DNA from: Alicyclobacillus fructus
GTDB lineage: Bacteria > Bacillota > Bacilli > Alicyclobacillales > Alicyclobacillaceae
Length of the DNA stretch: 64,000 nucleotides
Assembly: GCF_017329605.1 (NCBI RefSeq)
Contig: NZ_JAFMTY010000010.1
Location: 1-64,000 of the forward strand
Reading direction: 5' to 3'
Every line of letters starts with the position of its first letter. Position 1 is the first letter of the stretch. The translations under genes were made by a program, and so were the position numbers. The notes beneath the pieces are model-generated. The model worked only from the letters and a program-made list of their open reading frames with translations, made no database searches and was not told where the DNA came from. Positions 18,241 to 27,022 of this stretch are shown here, piece after piece.

Positions 18241-19206
18241 TTGGATATTCAAGCGCTGGCGCTCACGGCGCTCGCGGCGTTCGTCATCGGCGTGCTCTTG
18301 GGGCCCATCGCGATTCCCATGCTGCACCGGCTCAAGTTTGGCCAGTCGATCCGCGAAGAGGGACCCAAGCACCATCAGTCCAAGGCGGGCACGCCGACCA
18401 TGGGCGGGGTCATCATCCTGGTGGCGGTGGTCTTGACCACGGTCCGGTTTGCATTCGGCAGCCTGGACACGGTGATGTTGCTCATCGCGACCGTGGGGTT
18501 CGGATTGATCGGTTTCGCGGACGATCTGATTAAAATTCTAAAGAAGCGAAACTTGGGCCTGACGGCCAAACAGAAGGTGATTCTGCAATCCGTCCTGACG
18601 GTCATTCTCTTCGTCCTGCTGTACCGCGAGCAGGGGCAGGAAGCGCTCGCCGTTCACATCCCGTTTACGGACGGCGCCGTGCGCCTAGGCTTCTTGTATA
18701 TCCTGTTTCTGATGCTCGTGCTCGTCGGGACCACCAACGCGGTCAACTTGACCGATGGGTTGGACGGGCTTTTGTCGGGATCCGCCATCATGGTGTTCGC
18801 GGCGTACGCCGTGTACGCCTACTGGCACACGAGTTACGACGTCGCGCTGTACTGCGCGGCCATGGTGGGTGCGCTCGCCGCCTTTCTCGTCTTCAATCGG
18901 CACCCGGCGAAGGTGTTCATGGGAGACACAGGATCCCTTGCCATTGGCGGGGGGCTGGCGATGGCCGCGGTCTTGACGCACAGCGAACTGACCCTCATTC
19001 TGTTCGGTCTGGTGTTCGTGATTGAAGCTTTGTCGGTCATCATCCAGGTGTTTTCGTATCAGACGTTCGGACGGCGCGTCTTCCGCATGAGCCCGTTGCA
19101 TCACCATTTCGAGCTCGGCGGCTGGTCGGAGTGGGAAGTTGTGCTCCTGTTCTGGCTGGCCTCGTTCATCTGCGCATTCGGCACGCTGGCGGTCGTGTCG
19201 CACTGA
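18241..19206 (+). CDS. mraY: Phospho-MurNAc-pentapeptide transferase
   Basis: A 321-residue polytopic membrane enzyme that makes lipid I by moving phospho-MurNAc-pentapeptide to undecaprenyl phosphate. Conserved features are HHQSKAGTPTMGG near residue 45, NLTDGLDGL in the middle and SPLHHHFELGGWSE near the C-terminus. About ten membrane helices are evident. It starts at TTG after GGGGGCG, 12 bases past murE. Confidence 0.96.
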   Translation: MDIQALALTALAAFVIGVLLGPIAIPMLHRLKFGQSIREEGPKHHQSKAGTPTMGGVIILVAVVLTTVRFAFGSLDTVMLLIATVGFGLIGFADDLIKILKKRNLGLTAKQKVILQSVLTVILFVLLYREQGQEALAVHIPFTDGAVRLGFLYILFLMLVLVGTTNAVNLTDGLDGLLSGSAIMVFAAYAVYAYWHTSYDVALYCAAMVGALAAFLVFNRHPAKVFMGDTGSLAIGGGLAMAAVLTHSELTLILFGLVFVIEALSVIIQVFSYQTFGRRVFRMSPLHHHFELGGWSEWEVVLLFWLASFICAFGTLAVVSH

Positions 19207-19219
19207 GGAGGCCATCGAA

Positions 19220-20596
19220 GTGAAACGTGTCACACCTGAAGCGTGGCTGCAGGCGCCCGGCGAAGTCCTCGTGGTGGGGCTCGGCAAGAGCGGCACCGCC
19301 GCCGCGGCCCTTCTCGCACGGCGGGGGTTTCGCGTGACGGCAACGGACGAGCGCGACCTCGATCCGGCCGATCCGGCCGTCGCCGAGCTGGCGTCGCTGG
19401 GAGTGGAGCTCGCGCTCGGCGGCCATCCGGCTGAGTTGGCCCATCGGCCGTGGCAGTTTGTCGCGAAAAGCCCCGGCATTCCCTACCATCAGCCGTTCGT
19501 CGCGGAACTGGCCAAAATGTCGCATGTCATCGTGACGGATGTCGAGATCGCAGGGTGGTTGGAGCAAAGGCCCATCTATGCCATCACGGGCTCGAACGGG
19601 AAGACCACGACGACGACGCTTGTCGGCGAGATGCTGAAGGCGTCGGGCATGAACCCCATCGTCGCGGGAAACATCGGCACGCCGGTGTGCGACGTGGTGA
19701 CGAAGCCCGGTGACGTGCTGGTGCTCGAGGTCTCCAGTTTTCAACTCGAGGGGACCGCGACGTTTCGCCCTCACGGGGCCGCGCTGCTCAACTTCTATCC
19801 AGCGCATCTCGACTATCACGGCTCCTATGAAGCGTATCAACGTGCGAAGTGGAAGCTGTTCGCCAACCAAACGCCGGACGATGTCGCCGTGTTGAATTGG
19901 GATCAGTCGCTCATCCGAGATCGCGCGGGGCAACTTGCGGCGAGCGTGCGCGGATTCAGCCTGGAAGGTGCGCCGTTTGCCGACGGCGTGGGCGTGATCG
20001 ACGGCGAACTCGTCTTCGTGCGGGCGGGCGAGAGGACGCCACTTCTGCCCGTGGATCACGTGGCGCTTCCAGGGCGCCACAATCTTCAGAACGCGGCGGC
20101 GGCCGCAGCACTCGCCCTGGCAGCGGGGGCGAGCGAAGCGGCGGTCGCGCACGTGCTCAGGACGTTTCAGGGCGTGGAGCACCGGCTGGAGTTTGTTCGC
20201 GAAGTGGCGGGCGTGCGCTATTACAACGATTCGAAGGCGACGAATCCCGACGCGGCGAGGCAGGCGCTCAGGTCGTTCCCGGGCGGTATCGTGTGGATTG
20301 CCGGCGGGTTGGATCGAGGTCTCTCGTTTGACTCGCTGTTGCCGGATGTCGCTGGCCGAGTGCACGCGGCCGTCCTGCTCGGCGAGACCAGGGAGAAGCT
20401 CCGGGACATGCTCGCGAGGGCGGGTGTGTCTTCGTGCGCGTTCGCGTCGTCGATGGACGAGGCGGTGCGCGCGGCCAGCCGCATGGCGCAGCCAGGGGAT
20501 GTGGTCCTGCTTTCCCCGGCTTGCGCGAGTTGGGATATGTTCCCTTCCTACGAGGTGCGGGGCAGCATGTTCAAAGAGGCGGTGCATAGACTGTAA
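19220..20596 (+). CDS. murD: UDP-MurNAc-L-alanine:D-glutamate ligase
   Basis: A 458-residue Mur ligase adding D-Glu to UDP-MurNAc-L-Ala. It has an N-terminal Rossmann-like VVGLGKSGTAAAAL, the ATP motif ITGSNGKTTTTTL, and a late YYNDSKATNPDA typical of MurD. GTG start after GAGGAGG. In the operon it lies between mraY and spoVE. Confidence 0.95.
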   Translation: MKRVTPEAWLQAPGEVLVVGLGKSGTAAAALLARRGFRVTATDERDLDPADPAVAELASLGVELALGGHPAELAHRPWQFVAKSPGIPYHQPFVAELAKMSHVIVTDVEIAGWLEQRPIYAITGSNGKTTTTTLVGEMLKASGMNPIVAGNIGTPVCDVVTKPGDVLVLEVSSFQLEGTATFRPHGAALLNFYPAHLDYHGSYEAYQRAKWKLFANQTPDDVAVLNWDQSLIRDRAGQLAASVRGFSLEGAPFADGVGVIDGELVFVRAGERTPLLPVDHVALPGRHNLQNAAAAAALALAAGASEAAVAHVLRTFQGVEHRLEFVREVAGVRYYNDSKATNPDAARQALRSFPGGIVWIAGGLDRGLSFDSLLPDVAGRVHAAVLLGETREKLRDMLARAGVSSCAFASSMDEAVRAASRMAQPGDVVLLSPACASWDMFPSYEVRGSMFKEAVHRL

Positions 20597-20663
20597 CAGC
20601 GTGTCCAACGGCTCCTGCCGTTGGTCCACACCGCGCCGCTGGGCGCGGAAGGGAGGGAACGCG

Positions 20664-21791
20664 GTGTTGCGGTCTATGTCGTTGTCATCGAACCGGGCGC
20701 CAGGCTCATCGCCCGATTTCACGCTGGTCGGCGTGATCCTGTTGTTGCTCGCGTTTGGCGTCACCATGGTGCACAGCGCTTCGTCCGTCATTTCAGCGAC
20801 GCGATTTCAAGATCCGTTTTATTTCTCGAAGCGCCAGTTGCTCTGGGCCTTGATGGGCGTCGGACTGATGCTGTGGCTCTCGCGCGTCGATTACCACGTG
20901 TGGCGAAGGCACGCCCCGAAGATTGCGCTTGCGAGCTACGCGCTGCTCGTGCTCGTGCTGCTGGTGGGCGTGAATCGCGGCGGATCGAAGGCGTGGCTCG
21001 GCATCGGATCGCTCGGGATTCAGCCGTCCGAGTTTGCCAAGCTCGGCCTCGTCATGTTCCTCGCGCATCTGCTCGCCGAGTCGAAGGACCGGATGCACTC
21101 CTTCTGGCGAGGATTCGTGCCTCCGATGGGGCTCGCGCTGGTCGCCGTGGGCCTCATCATGCTGGAGCCCGATCTCGGCCAGAGCGTCGTGATCATGGGA
21201 ACGACCCTCATCATGCTGTTTGTGGCGGGTACGCGGTGGTCGCATTTGGGCGCGCTGTTTGGCACCGGTCTCGTCGGATTCGCGGGGCTTGTCGCCATGG
21301 CGCCGTACCGCATGGACCGGATTTACGCCTTTCTTGACCCGTGGAAGTATCCGTTGGGCAAGGGGTACCAGATCATCCAGTCGCTCTACGCGCTTGGCTC
21401 CGGCGGCATCCTGGGCCTTGGCCTCGGCCATAGCCGGCAGAAGTTTCTCTATCTGCCCGAGCCGCAGACCGATTTCATTTTCTCCATCGTCGGCGAAGAG
21501 CTCGGTCTGCTCGGAACCGTCTCCGTGCTTTTGCTGTTTGCGGTGCTCGTCTGGCGCGGCATTCGCACGGCGCTGTATGCGCCCGATGACTTCGGGACGC
21601 TGCTCGCCACGGGGATCACCGGGATGATCGCCGTGCAGGTCCTGATCAACATCGGCGTCGTGACGGGATCGATCCCGGCGACCGGCATCACGCTCCCGTT
21701 CATCAGCTACGGCGGCTCGTCCTTGACGCTATTGCTGAGCGGCGTGGGCATTCTGCTCAACATTTCGAAGCAGGCGGGGATGGTAGAATGA
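20664..21791 (+). CDS. spoVE: FtsW/SpoVE SEDS peptidoglycan polymerase
   Basis: A 375-residue SEDS-family membrane protein with about ten helices. Family signatures are GGSKAWLGIG, IQPSEFAKLGLVMFLAH, a central EPDLGQS, and GITLPFISYGGSS near the C-terminus. SEDS proteins polymerise lipid II with a partner class B PBP. Position between murD and murG matches B. subtilis spoVE; sequence alone does not separate SpoVE from vegetative FtsW. The GTG is placed 7 bases after GGGAGG. It overlaps murG by 4 bases. Confidence 0.9.
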   Translation: MLRSMSLSSNRAPGSSPDFTLVGVILLLLAFGVTMVHSASSVISATRFQDPFYFSKRQLLWALMGVGLMLWLSRVDYHVWRRHAPKIALASYALLVLVLLVGVNRGGSKAWLGIGSLGIQPSEFAKLGLVMFLAHLLAESKDRMHSFWRGFVPPMGLALVAVGLIMLEPDLGQSVVIMGTTLIMLFVAGTRWSHLGALFGTGLVGFAGLVAMAPYRMDRIYAFLDPWKYPLGKGYQIIQSLYALGSGGILGLGLGHSRQKFLYLPEPQTDFIFSIVGEELGLLGTVSVLLLFAVLVWRGIRTALYAPDDFGTLLATGITGMIAVQVLINIGVVTGSIPATGITLPFISYGGSSLTLLLSGVGILLNISKQAGMVE

Positions 21792-22894
21792 AAGTGTTGT
21801 TGACGGGTGGAGGCACGGGCGGCCATATTTTCCCCGCGCTTTCACTCTGGCGCCATCTGGCGGCGCGCATCCAGGGGGCGGAGTTTCTGTACGTCGGAAC
21901 CGAGCGCGGATTGGAAAGCCGTCTCGTGCCGGAGGCAGGTCTGCCGTTTGTCGCGGTCCATGCGGCCGGACTCCGGCGCGAGCTATCGTTGGACGCCGTG
22001 CGGACGTTCGCCGCCACGTATCGCGGCTATCGAGAGTCCCTGCGCATTGTGCGCGCGTTTCGCCCCGACGTCGCGGTGGGCACGGGCGGCTTTGTGGCGT
22101 TGCCGGTGATGTATGCCGCCTCGAAGCTCGGCGTGCCCTCCGTGATCTGGGAGGGAAACGCGCGCCCAGGGCTCACGAATCAGCTTCTCATGCGGCGTGT
22201 CGACGCGGTGGCCGTTTGCTTTCCAGAGAGCGAATCGCAGTTTGCTGGCGCGAGACGCGTCGTTCTCACAGGCAATCCGCGCGCCAGCGAAGTCGCGTCG
22301 GTTTCCACGGCGGACAAGCGCAGGGCGATGGATGCCTACCGAATTCTGCGTGGGCAGCGCGTCGTGTTGATCGTCTTTGGCAGCCGTGGCTCCGAGACCG
22401 CCAACCGAGTCGCGGCGGAAATGCTGCCGCGCTTTGCGGATCGCCCGGACTGGCGCCTTTTGTTCGTGACGGGCGAGCGCCATTTCGAGGCCATTCGCGA
22501 CCAGGTCGGTCCGTTGCCGCGTAACGTGACGATCCATCCGTTCATTTCGGACATGCCTTCCCTTCTGCCCCACGTCGACGTGATCGTGAGCCGGGCGGGG
22601 TCGAGCACGCTCGCGGAGATCTGCGCGCTCGGCGTGGCCTCCATCCTCGTCCCGAGTCCGTACGTGACGGCGAACCACCAGGAAGAGAACGCGATGCAGC
22701 TCGCCCGTGCGGGGGCGGCGCGCGTGGTTCGAGAGGCCGATCTGACGCCGGATCGCCTCTGGGAAGAAATTCGCAGCTTGTTGGAGAGCGACCTTTCCGA
22801 CATGCGGGAGCGTGCGCGGACCTTTGGGCGGCCCGACGCCGTGCATCGTCTCGGCGATCTCGTCCTGGAAGTGGCGGGCAAGGGATCGCGTTAG
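21788..22894 (+). CDS. murG: UDP-GlcNAc:lipid I GlcNAc transferase
   Basis: A 368-residue GT28-family enzyme that adds GlcNAc to lipid I to make lipid II on the inner membrane face. The N-terminal GGGTGGHIFPAL loop and the C-terminal SRAGSSTLAEICALG nucleotide-binding segment are clear. The ATG overlaps the spoVE stop. Confidence 0.96.
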   Translation: MKVLLTGGGTGGHIFPALSLWRHLAARIQGAEFLYVGTERGLESRLVPEAGLPFVAVHAAGLRRELSLDAVRTFAATYRGYRESLRIVRAFRPDVAVGTGGFVALPVMYAASKLGVPSVIWEGNARPGLTNQLLMRRVDAVAVCFPESESQFAGARRVVLTGNPRASEVASVSTADKRRAMDAYRILRGQRVVLIVFGSRGSETANRVAAEMLPRFADRPDWRLLFVTGERHFEAIRDQVGPLPRNVTIHPFISDMPSLLPHVDVIVSRAGSSTLAEICALGVASILVPSPYVTANHQEENAMQLARAGAARVVREADLTPDRLWEEIRSLLESDLSDMRERARTFGRPDAVHRLGDLVLEVAGKGSR

Positions 22895-22979
22895 GCACTC
22901 ACCCTTCGCCCAAAGCGGCATATGATGCGGTTGCGGCGATGAGGCAGGTGACTCAGTGGAACTTCGTGGAGGACTATCG

Positions 22980-23927
22980 ATGCATGACGATCCGTTTGTA
23001 CAACGTCTCTCGGGTCACGGGCTGAAGGTGACCCGCGGAGAACCGATGAAGCGCCACACGACGTGGCGCATTGGCGGCCCTGCCGATTACTTTGTGGAAC
23101 CGGACTCGGTGGAGGCGCTTCGCGCCGCGGTCTGCGCGGCGCGCGAGCACGGCCTGCCGATCACCGTGATTGGCCGCGGCTCCAACATGCTCGTGCTGGA
23201 CGGCGGGATCCGCGGCCTCGTGATCAAGCTGCACGATGCCTTCGCCGCGTACGAGGTCGAGGAGCGCGAATGCGCTGTCCGCGCCATGGCGGGCCGCTCG
23301 TACGTCGCACTGGCGAATATCGCCATCCGGCACGGCCTGAGTGGCCTGGAGTTTGCGACGGGCATTCCCGGTTCGGTCGGCGGCGCCGTGATGATGAACG
23401 CGGGCGCGTACGGCCGCGAGACGTGCGAGGTGCTCGAGTGGGCCGAAGTGATGGACGAGAAGGGCGAGATTCAGCGTCTGTCGAATCGCGATCTGCATTT
23501 TGGCTATCGGCACAGCGTCCTCAAGGAGCGGTTTGGGATTGTGACGTGGGCAAAGTTTCAACTTCAGCCCGGCGATCGCGACGAGATGCGGCGCGTGGTT
23601 CGGGCGTGGTCCCAACGGCGCATTGCGACTCAGCCCCTCAGCTTTCCGAACTGCGGTTCCGTGTTTCGCAATCCCGAAGGGACGCATGCGGCGAAGTTGA
23701 TTGAAGCGGCGGGGCTCAAGGGGCTGCGCCGAGGTCAAGCCATGATCAGCGATAAACATGCGAACTTCATCATCAATCTCGGCAACGCGCGCGCGAGCGA
23801 CGTGCTGTGGCTGATTCGGCACGCGCAGGCCGTGGTGCGGGAGCGCTTTGGCATCTCGTTGGAAACCGAGGTTCGCGTGCTGGGTGAACCTGTGGGAGGT
23901 GCGGACGATGGACATCTTGCGCATTGA
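22980..23927 (+). CDS. murB: UDP-N-acetylenolpyruvoylglucosamine reductase
   Basis: A 315-residue FAD enzyme that reduces the MurA product to UDP-MurNAc. The FAD-binding region HTTWRIGGPADYF, then IGRGSNMLVLDGGIRG, and FATGIPGSVGGAVMMNAGAY are diagnostic. I start at ATG 22980, seven bases after GGAGG; the GTG at 22956 lacks such a site. It overlaps the start of murA by 20 bases, so the two steps MurA and MurB are encoded together, which makes the interruption of murA more striking. Confidence 0.95.
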   Translation: MHDDPFVQRLSGHGLKVTRGEPMKRHTTWRIGGPADYFVEPDSVEALRAAVCAAREHGLPITVIGRGSNMLVLDGGIRGLVIKLHDAFAAYEVEERECAVRAMAGRSYVALANIAIRHGLSGLEFATGIPGSVGGAVMMNAGAYGRETCEVLEWAEVMDEKGEIQRLSNRDLHFGYRHSVLKERFGIVTWAKFQLQPGDRDEMRRVVRAWSQRRIATQPLSFPNCGSVFRNPEGTHAAKLIEAAGLKGLRRGQAMISDKHANFIINLGNARASDVLWLIRHAQAVVRERFGISLETEVRVLGEPVGGADDGHLAH

Positions 23928-24225
23928 GGGCGGCGTTCCGCTGGCCGGCGAACTGCGGATTGCGGGCGCCAAAAACGCGGCCCTTCCCATTCTCGCCGCC
24001 ACGGTCATGGTGGCGGGGCGCTCCGTGGTCCACAATGTTCCGGATCTTGAGGACGTCCGCGTGATGCTGGAGATTCTGAAGAGCCTTGGCGCGAACGTGT
24101 CGATGTCGGCGGGCACCGTCACGGTCGACGCCTCCACGCTCAACTCGACGCAGGTGCCTGCTCATCTCATGCAAAAAATGAGGTCCCCCATGTGCTGCGA
24201 TTGGCTGTTTTCCCTCTGCGCGTAA
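23908..24225 (+). pseudogene. murA: murA 5' fragment (interrupted by element)
   Basis: Codons 1-92 encode a normal MurA N-terminus (RIAGAKNAALPILAATVM, including the conserved KN pair). At codon 93 the frame runs into the inserted element and stops 13 codons later. GGGAGGTG precedes the ATG. The fragment lacks the catalytic cysteine loop and cannot be active alone. Joining 24185 to 27051 restores the frame exactly. MurA transfers enolpyruvate to UDP-GlcNAc, the first committed peptidoglycan step. Confidence 0.95.
24158..24212 (+). other. attL junction of murA element
   Basis: The left junction centres on TC at 24184-24185, in the context ATGAGGTCCCCCATG. The left half is murA coding sequence; the right half is element sequence. 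GGTC is shared with the right junction. The element arm (24186-24211) is the mirror of the arm at the other end, matching 19 of 26 positions outward from the dinucleotide. Confidence 0.8.
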
Positions 24226-24276
24226 GCCAAGTCGTTGTTCGCCCTCGGAAGCCGACGCAAAGGCCGCTGCCCGCTG

Positions 24277-24285
24277 TGGTATCAT
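24277..24285 (+). promoter_or_regulatory. ypdA extended -10 promoter
   Basis: TGGTATCAT is an extended -10 (TGn plus TATCAT) 52 bases before the ypdA ATG, without a good -35. It lies inside the element, so the cargo gene may have its own promoter besides dcw read-through. Confidence 0.45.
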
Positions 24286-24336
24286 GACGGAGTCTGGAGA
24301 TTCCAAGATAGAGATTTCCGCTAGGAGACGAGGGCT

Positions 24337-25329
24337 ATGTTCGAAGCGTGTATCATTGGTGCCGGCCCATGTGGCCTGGCTGTGTCCGTCGAGTTGAAGC
24401 GGCGCGGCATTCCCCATGTCGTGATCGAAAAATCCTGCATCGTGTCCACCATCTATCGCTTCCCCACGCAAATGGTTTTCAATTCCACGCCCGAGCGCCT
24501 CGAAATCGGGGATATCCCGTTTTACACCGAGCGGGCGAAACCGACTCGCATGGAGGCACTGACCTACTACCGAACGGTCGTCCAGCGGTTGCAACTGCCG
24601 GTTCGCCAGTATGAGGAGGTCGTCGCCGTCACACGGCCGGAGGATGAGGGGACGTTTCGCGTCCAATCGCGCACCCTCGCGGGACAAACGCTTGAAACGG
24701 ACGCGAAGGCCGTGGTTGTTGCCACCGGTTACTTCGATCATCCCAACCTGCTCGGCGTGCCCGGCGAGCATCTGCCGCACGTCAGCCACTATTACCGCGA
24801 TGCCCACCCTTACTACGGGCAGCGCGTGGTCGTGATCGGCGGGACCAATTCGGCGGCCGAGGCGGCCATTGATCTCCATCGCATCGGTGCGGAGGTCGTG
24901 CTGGTTCACCGCGGTGCGGCGATGTCCGACAAGATCAAACCCTGGGTGAAGCCCGACATCCAAAGCCTCATCGACAAGCGGGCCATCGATGTTCACTTTC
25001 GCTCGCGCGTGACGGAGATCCGCCCGGATCACGTGCGGGTTGAGACGCCGGAGGGACTCATCGAGATTCCCTGCGATCACGTCCTCGCCCTCACGGGCTA
25101 TCATCCCGACATGTCGTTCTTGGAGAAGCTCGGGATCCAGATCGACCCCGAGACCGGGATCCCCGCGCACGATGAGGAGACCTTCGAGACGAACGTTCCC
25201 GGCATCTACGTCGCGGGCGTCGTGGTCTCGGGTTTTGACGCCAACCGCATCTTCATCGAAAACGGCCGGCTCCAGGCCCCGAAGATTGCTGAATCCATCG
25301 CTTCCCGGGCGACGGTGCGCGTCGGATAA
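24337..25329 (+). CDS. ypdA: Bacilliredoxin/bacillithiol-disulfide reductase YpdA
   Basis: A 330-residue flavoprotein. It has an N-terminal FAD motif IGAGPCGLAVSVELKRRG, an NADPH motif VIGGTNSAAEAA near residue 170 and the C-terminal NRIFIENGRLQAPKIAESI typical of YpdA. YpdA lacks the thioredoxin-reductase CxxC pair and uses NADPH to reduce bacillithiol disulfide or bacilliredoxin. It is the only evident cargo of the murA element. bshC in the same window shows the cell probably makes bacillithiol. Whether this is the only ypdA copy in the genome cannot be seen here. Confidence 0.9.
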   Translation: MFEACIIGAGPCGLAVSVELKRRGIPHVVIEKSCIVSTIYRFPTQMVFNSTPERLEIGDIPFYTERAKPTRMEALTYYRTVVQRLQLPVRQYEEVVAVTRPEDEGTFRVQSRTLAGQTLETDAKAVVVATGYFDHPNLLGVPGEHLPHVSHYYRDAHPYYGQRVVVIGGTNSAAEAAIDLHRIGAEVVLVHRGAAMSDKIKPWVKPDIQSLIDKRAIDVHFRSRVTEIRPDHVRVETPEGLIEIPCDHVLALTGYHPDMSFLEKLGIQIDPETGIPAHDEETFETNVPGIYVAGVVVSGFDANRIFIENGRLQAPKIAESIASRATVRVG

Positions 25330-25351
25330 CCCGTCCGGCAAGATGGTCAAC

Positions 25352-25380
25352 CCCTCCCGCATATCGGTCTGTCGGGAGGG
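25352..25380 (+). promoter_or_regulatory. Hairpin covering a ribosome binding site
   Basis: CCCTCCCG and CGGGAGGG form a perfect 8-bp stem with a 13-base loop. The 3' arm contains the GGGAGGG ribosome binding site of the small ORF that precedes the recombinase. It could hide that site and limit recombinase translation, or act as a weak terminator after ypdA; there is no T-run. Confidence 0.55.
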
Positions 25381-25386
25381 ATGAAG

Positions 25387-25545
25387 ATGCGAATTCGCGC
25401 CGTCTACGTCTGGGATGCCCGGCGTGAGCGGCTCCTGCCTGTCAGCGAGGCGGAGAAACAGGTGACGGAGCGAGTCATCGCCGTGTCCCGCCCCCTCGTG
25501 GAGCGCATGCTCGCGCATCGCGGCAGGCGGGTGACCCCCGAGTGA
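25387..25545 (+). CDS. Small ORF coupled to recombinase
   Basis: Not recognised. It encodes 52 residues starting MRIRAVYVWDARRERLLPVS; an ATG at 25381 is too close to the GGGAGGG site. It is basic with a helical middle (EAEKQVTERVIAVSRPLVER). Its stop overlaps the GTG of the recombinase (GTGA), so translation is coupled. Small proteins next to serine integrases are sometimes recombination directionality factors. That is only a hypothesis here. Confidence 0.5.
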   Translation: MRIRAVYVWDARRERLLPVSEAEKQVTERVIAVSRPLVERMLAHRGRRVTPE

Positions 25546-27017
25546 ACGACCGGCAGTCGGTGAACGGCAGGCACCTGGCGCTCTACCTCCGCGTGTCGAC
25601 GGAGGAGCAGGCCACGGCTGGCCACAGCCTGCGCGAGCAAGAAGAGCAGTTGTTGGAATATGCCCGGACGAACGGGTTTGATCGGTACGAACTGTATTGC
25701 GACGACGGGTTTTCGGCCAAGTCGTTGAATCGCCCGGCGATGGAGCGCCTGCGGGCCGACATCCGGGCGGGCAAGGTGATGGGCGTGGTGACGACCCGCA
25801 TCGATCGCCTGACCCGGAGCGTCGGGGACTTCGCCCGTTTGGTGGAGGAAATGAACCAGCACGGGGTGTTCTACCGCTCGACGAGGCAGAACTTTGAAAT
25901 CTCGACGGCGATGGGGCGGCTGGTGGCGCAGATGCTGTCGGTCATCGCGGAATTCGAACGCGAGATGATCGCGGAGCGCGTGCATGAGAATTTGTTGGCG
26001 ATGGCGCAGCGCGGCGAGCTCGCCACGAAGCCGCCGTTTGGCTACCGGCTGGCAAATGGCCGGCTGGCGCCCGATCCGCGCGAGGCGCGCTGGGTCAGGG
26101 AAGGCGCACGCCTCTTGCTCAACGGCGCGAGCCCGAGAGAGGTCGCCATGCAATTCAACGCCCTCGGGGTGCGCACCAAGACCGGGCGGCTATGGACGGA
26201 TCGGACGGTCCGCACCTTGTTTTCAAACCCCGCATTGGCCGGGATCGCCATATGGAACCGGCGCAAGACGCAAGGCGCAAGGCGGACGGAGCGCGAGCCG
26301 GAGGAGTGGGTGCGCGTCGAGGGCGCTCACGAAGCCATCCTGAGCCGCGAGGAATTCGAGGCGTTGTGCCGCCTCCTGGAGAAACGGCGAGAACTGAGGC
26401 CGCGATCGCAGGGATCGAAGCGCCCGCTCGCCGGCCTGGTGCGTTGTGGCTTTTGCGGAAGCCCGATGTACGCGAGCTGGCAGATCACCCACCGCGCGGG
26501 GCAACGCGTGAAACGGCCTATCTATCGCTGTGGCCGCTACGTCACCGGCGGCGGGTGCACGCCCAATCAGGTCGATGCGGAAGCGCTCGAGCGGCTTGTG
26601 CTCGACGAACTGCTCCGCCGCGCGCGGCCTGAGCTCGAGCGGCTCGCCTCAGCCTACCGGGCGGATGCAAACGCCGACGAATGGCGAATGGCGAAGCGAA
26701 AGCGCCGCGTCGCCCTGTCCAACCTCGCTCGATTGGCCGAGGCGTACGCCTCCGGAGTCGTGTCGGACGAGGCGTTTGTCCGAGAGCAGGAGCGCCTCCT
26801 TCGCGTGCTGGACGAGTGCGACGATACGGAGTCGAGGGCGGCCGCACTGCTCACGGAAGGCGGTTGGGAGGCTTGGCTGCGCGACCTCTTCGACCGCCTC
26901 GCGGGCGACGCTCACTTGGCGCGAGCCCTCATTCTGGACGTGGTGCGCGAAGTTCGCGTGTTTCGCGAGAGGCGCTCTCGCGAGGTCGACGTCGATCTCG
27001 TCCTGGGCCTCGAGTGA
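25542..27017 (+). CDS. Large serine recombinase (integrase/excisionase)
   Basis: A 491-residue large serine recombinase. The N-terminal catalytic domain has nucleophile Ser19 in LYLRVSTEEQ and ends with a long helix (AEFEREMIAERVHENLLAMA). A recombinase domain follows (KPPFGYRL, then NPALAGIAIWNRR). Next come a zinc ribbon (CGFCGSPMY, then YRCGRYVTGGGC) and a C-terminal coiled coil. It cuts at a central dinucleotide, inserting or removing DNA between att sites. It ends only 5 bases before the dyad-symmetric attP arm. GTG start, coupled to the upstream ORF. All key residues are present, so it is likely active. Confidence 0.93.
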   Translation: MNDRQSVNGRHLALYLRVSTEEQATAGHSLREQEEQLLEYARTNGFDRYELYCDDGFSAKSLNRPAMERLRADIRAGKVMGVVTTRIDRLTRSVGDFARLVEEMNQHGVFYRSTRQNFEISTAMGRLVAQMLSVIAEFEREMIAERVHENLLAMAQRGELATKPPFGYRLANGRLAPDPREARWVREGARLLLNGASPREVAMQFNALGVRTKTGRLWTDRTVRTLFSNPALAGIAIWNRRKTQGARRTEREPEEWVRVEGAHEAILSREEFEALCRLLEKRRELRPRSQGSKRPLAGLVRCGFCGSPMYASWQITHRAGQRVKRPIYRCGRYVTGGGCTPNQVDAEALERLVLDELLRRARPELERLASAYRADANADEWRMAKRKRRVALSNLARLAEAYASGVVSDEAFVREQERLLRVLDECDDTESRAAALLTEGGWEAWLRDLFDRLAGDAHLARALILDVVREVRVFRERRSREVDVDLVLGLE

Positions 27018-27022
27018 TGCCC

